A stretch of 15,394 nt of DNA from Deltaproteobacteria bacterium (GTDB lineage: Bacteria; Desulfobacterota; Syntrophia; Syntrophales; UBA5619): contig JAPLJW010000216.1 in NCBI GenBank assembly GCA_026388365.1, forward strand, positions 1 through 15,394, written 5' to 3'. Below, one piece after another: positions 15,270 through 15,394 of this stretch. The position numbers and the translations under genes were made by a program. The notes below the pieces were generated by a model. That model made no database searches. It was given only the letters and a program-made list of their open reading frames with translations, and was not told the DNA's origin. Position 1 is the first letter of the stretch. The number at the start of each line of letters is the position of its first letter.

Positions 15270-15363
15270 GGAGAGATGTCCGAGCGGCTGAAGGAGCACG
15301 ACTGGAAATCGTGTGTGCGCCCTCAAAGGTGTACCGCGGGTTCAAATCCCGCTCTCTCCGCCA
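15270..15363 (+). tRNA. tRNA-Ser (anticodon GGA)
   Basis: The acceptor stem GGAGAGA (15270-15276) pairs with TCTCTCC (15353-15359), then discriminator G and encoded CCA (15361-15363). The anticodon stem CACGA/TCGTG holds the loop CTGGAAA, giving anticodon GGA at 15304-15306 for UCC and UCU codons. The long variable arm (about 15314-15334) marks a serine tRNA. The acceptor stem is identical to that of the tRNA-Ser at 1951. Confidence 0.97.
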
Positions 15364-15394
15364 GATCAAGGGACGATAGCCGGGCCCCGCGCGA

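Overview
The window is GC-rich, densely coded bacterial chromosome. The gene families and gene order suggest an anaerobic deltaproteobacterium (Desulfobacterota, possibly near Syntrophales). This is judged from protein style, the split glycine decarboxylase and the intergenic hairpin repeats, not from a search. No phage, transposase, CRISPR array or rRNA was seen.

Left part (1-2089): the 3' end of a beta-CASP metallo-beta-lactamase RNase, a hairpin repeat, a TonB-like protein on the minus strand, then tadA (tRNA adenosine deaminase), tRNA-Ser(CGA) and a strong intrinsic terminator, all on the plus strand.

Central part (2092-11193): an almost self-contained glycine cleavage locus. lpdA (E3, minus strand) diverges from a small Lrp/AsnC-type regulator. 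A well-formed promoter and a perfect inverted repeat lie in the gap between them. The regulator gene is followed after 18 bp by the most striking gene of the window, an 881-residue fusion of aminomethyltransferase (GcvT) and a serine hydroxymethyltransferase-like domain. After a MITE-like hairpin repeat come gcvH, gcvPA and gcvPB, tightly packed, then another repeat and lipA, which makes the lipoyl group that GcvH needs. Together these encode all four glycine cleavage components, one step of lipoate synthesis, a likely regulator and a serine/glycine interconverting enzyme physically joined to the T-protein. Both halves of the fusion use 5,10-methylene-tetrahydrofolate, so the locus could turn glycine into serine plus CO2 and ammonia, or run in reverse for one-carbon assimilation. 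The direction cannot be read from sequence.

Right part (11267-15363): an RraA-like aldolase/decarboxylase-family gene and an OsmC/Ohr-like gene with its own operator-like palindrome, both on the minus strand. Then comes a two-gene minus-strand sugar cassette (galE followed by a WbpE-like DegT/DnrJ/EryC1/StrS aminotransferase), and at the edge tRNA-Ser(GGA) on the plus strand behind a near-perfect sigma70 promoter.

Four intergenic gaps carry copies of a double-hairpin repeat. One copy sits inside the glycine cleavage locus and its conserved left end supplies the stop codon of the fusion gene.
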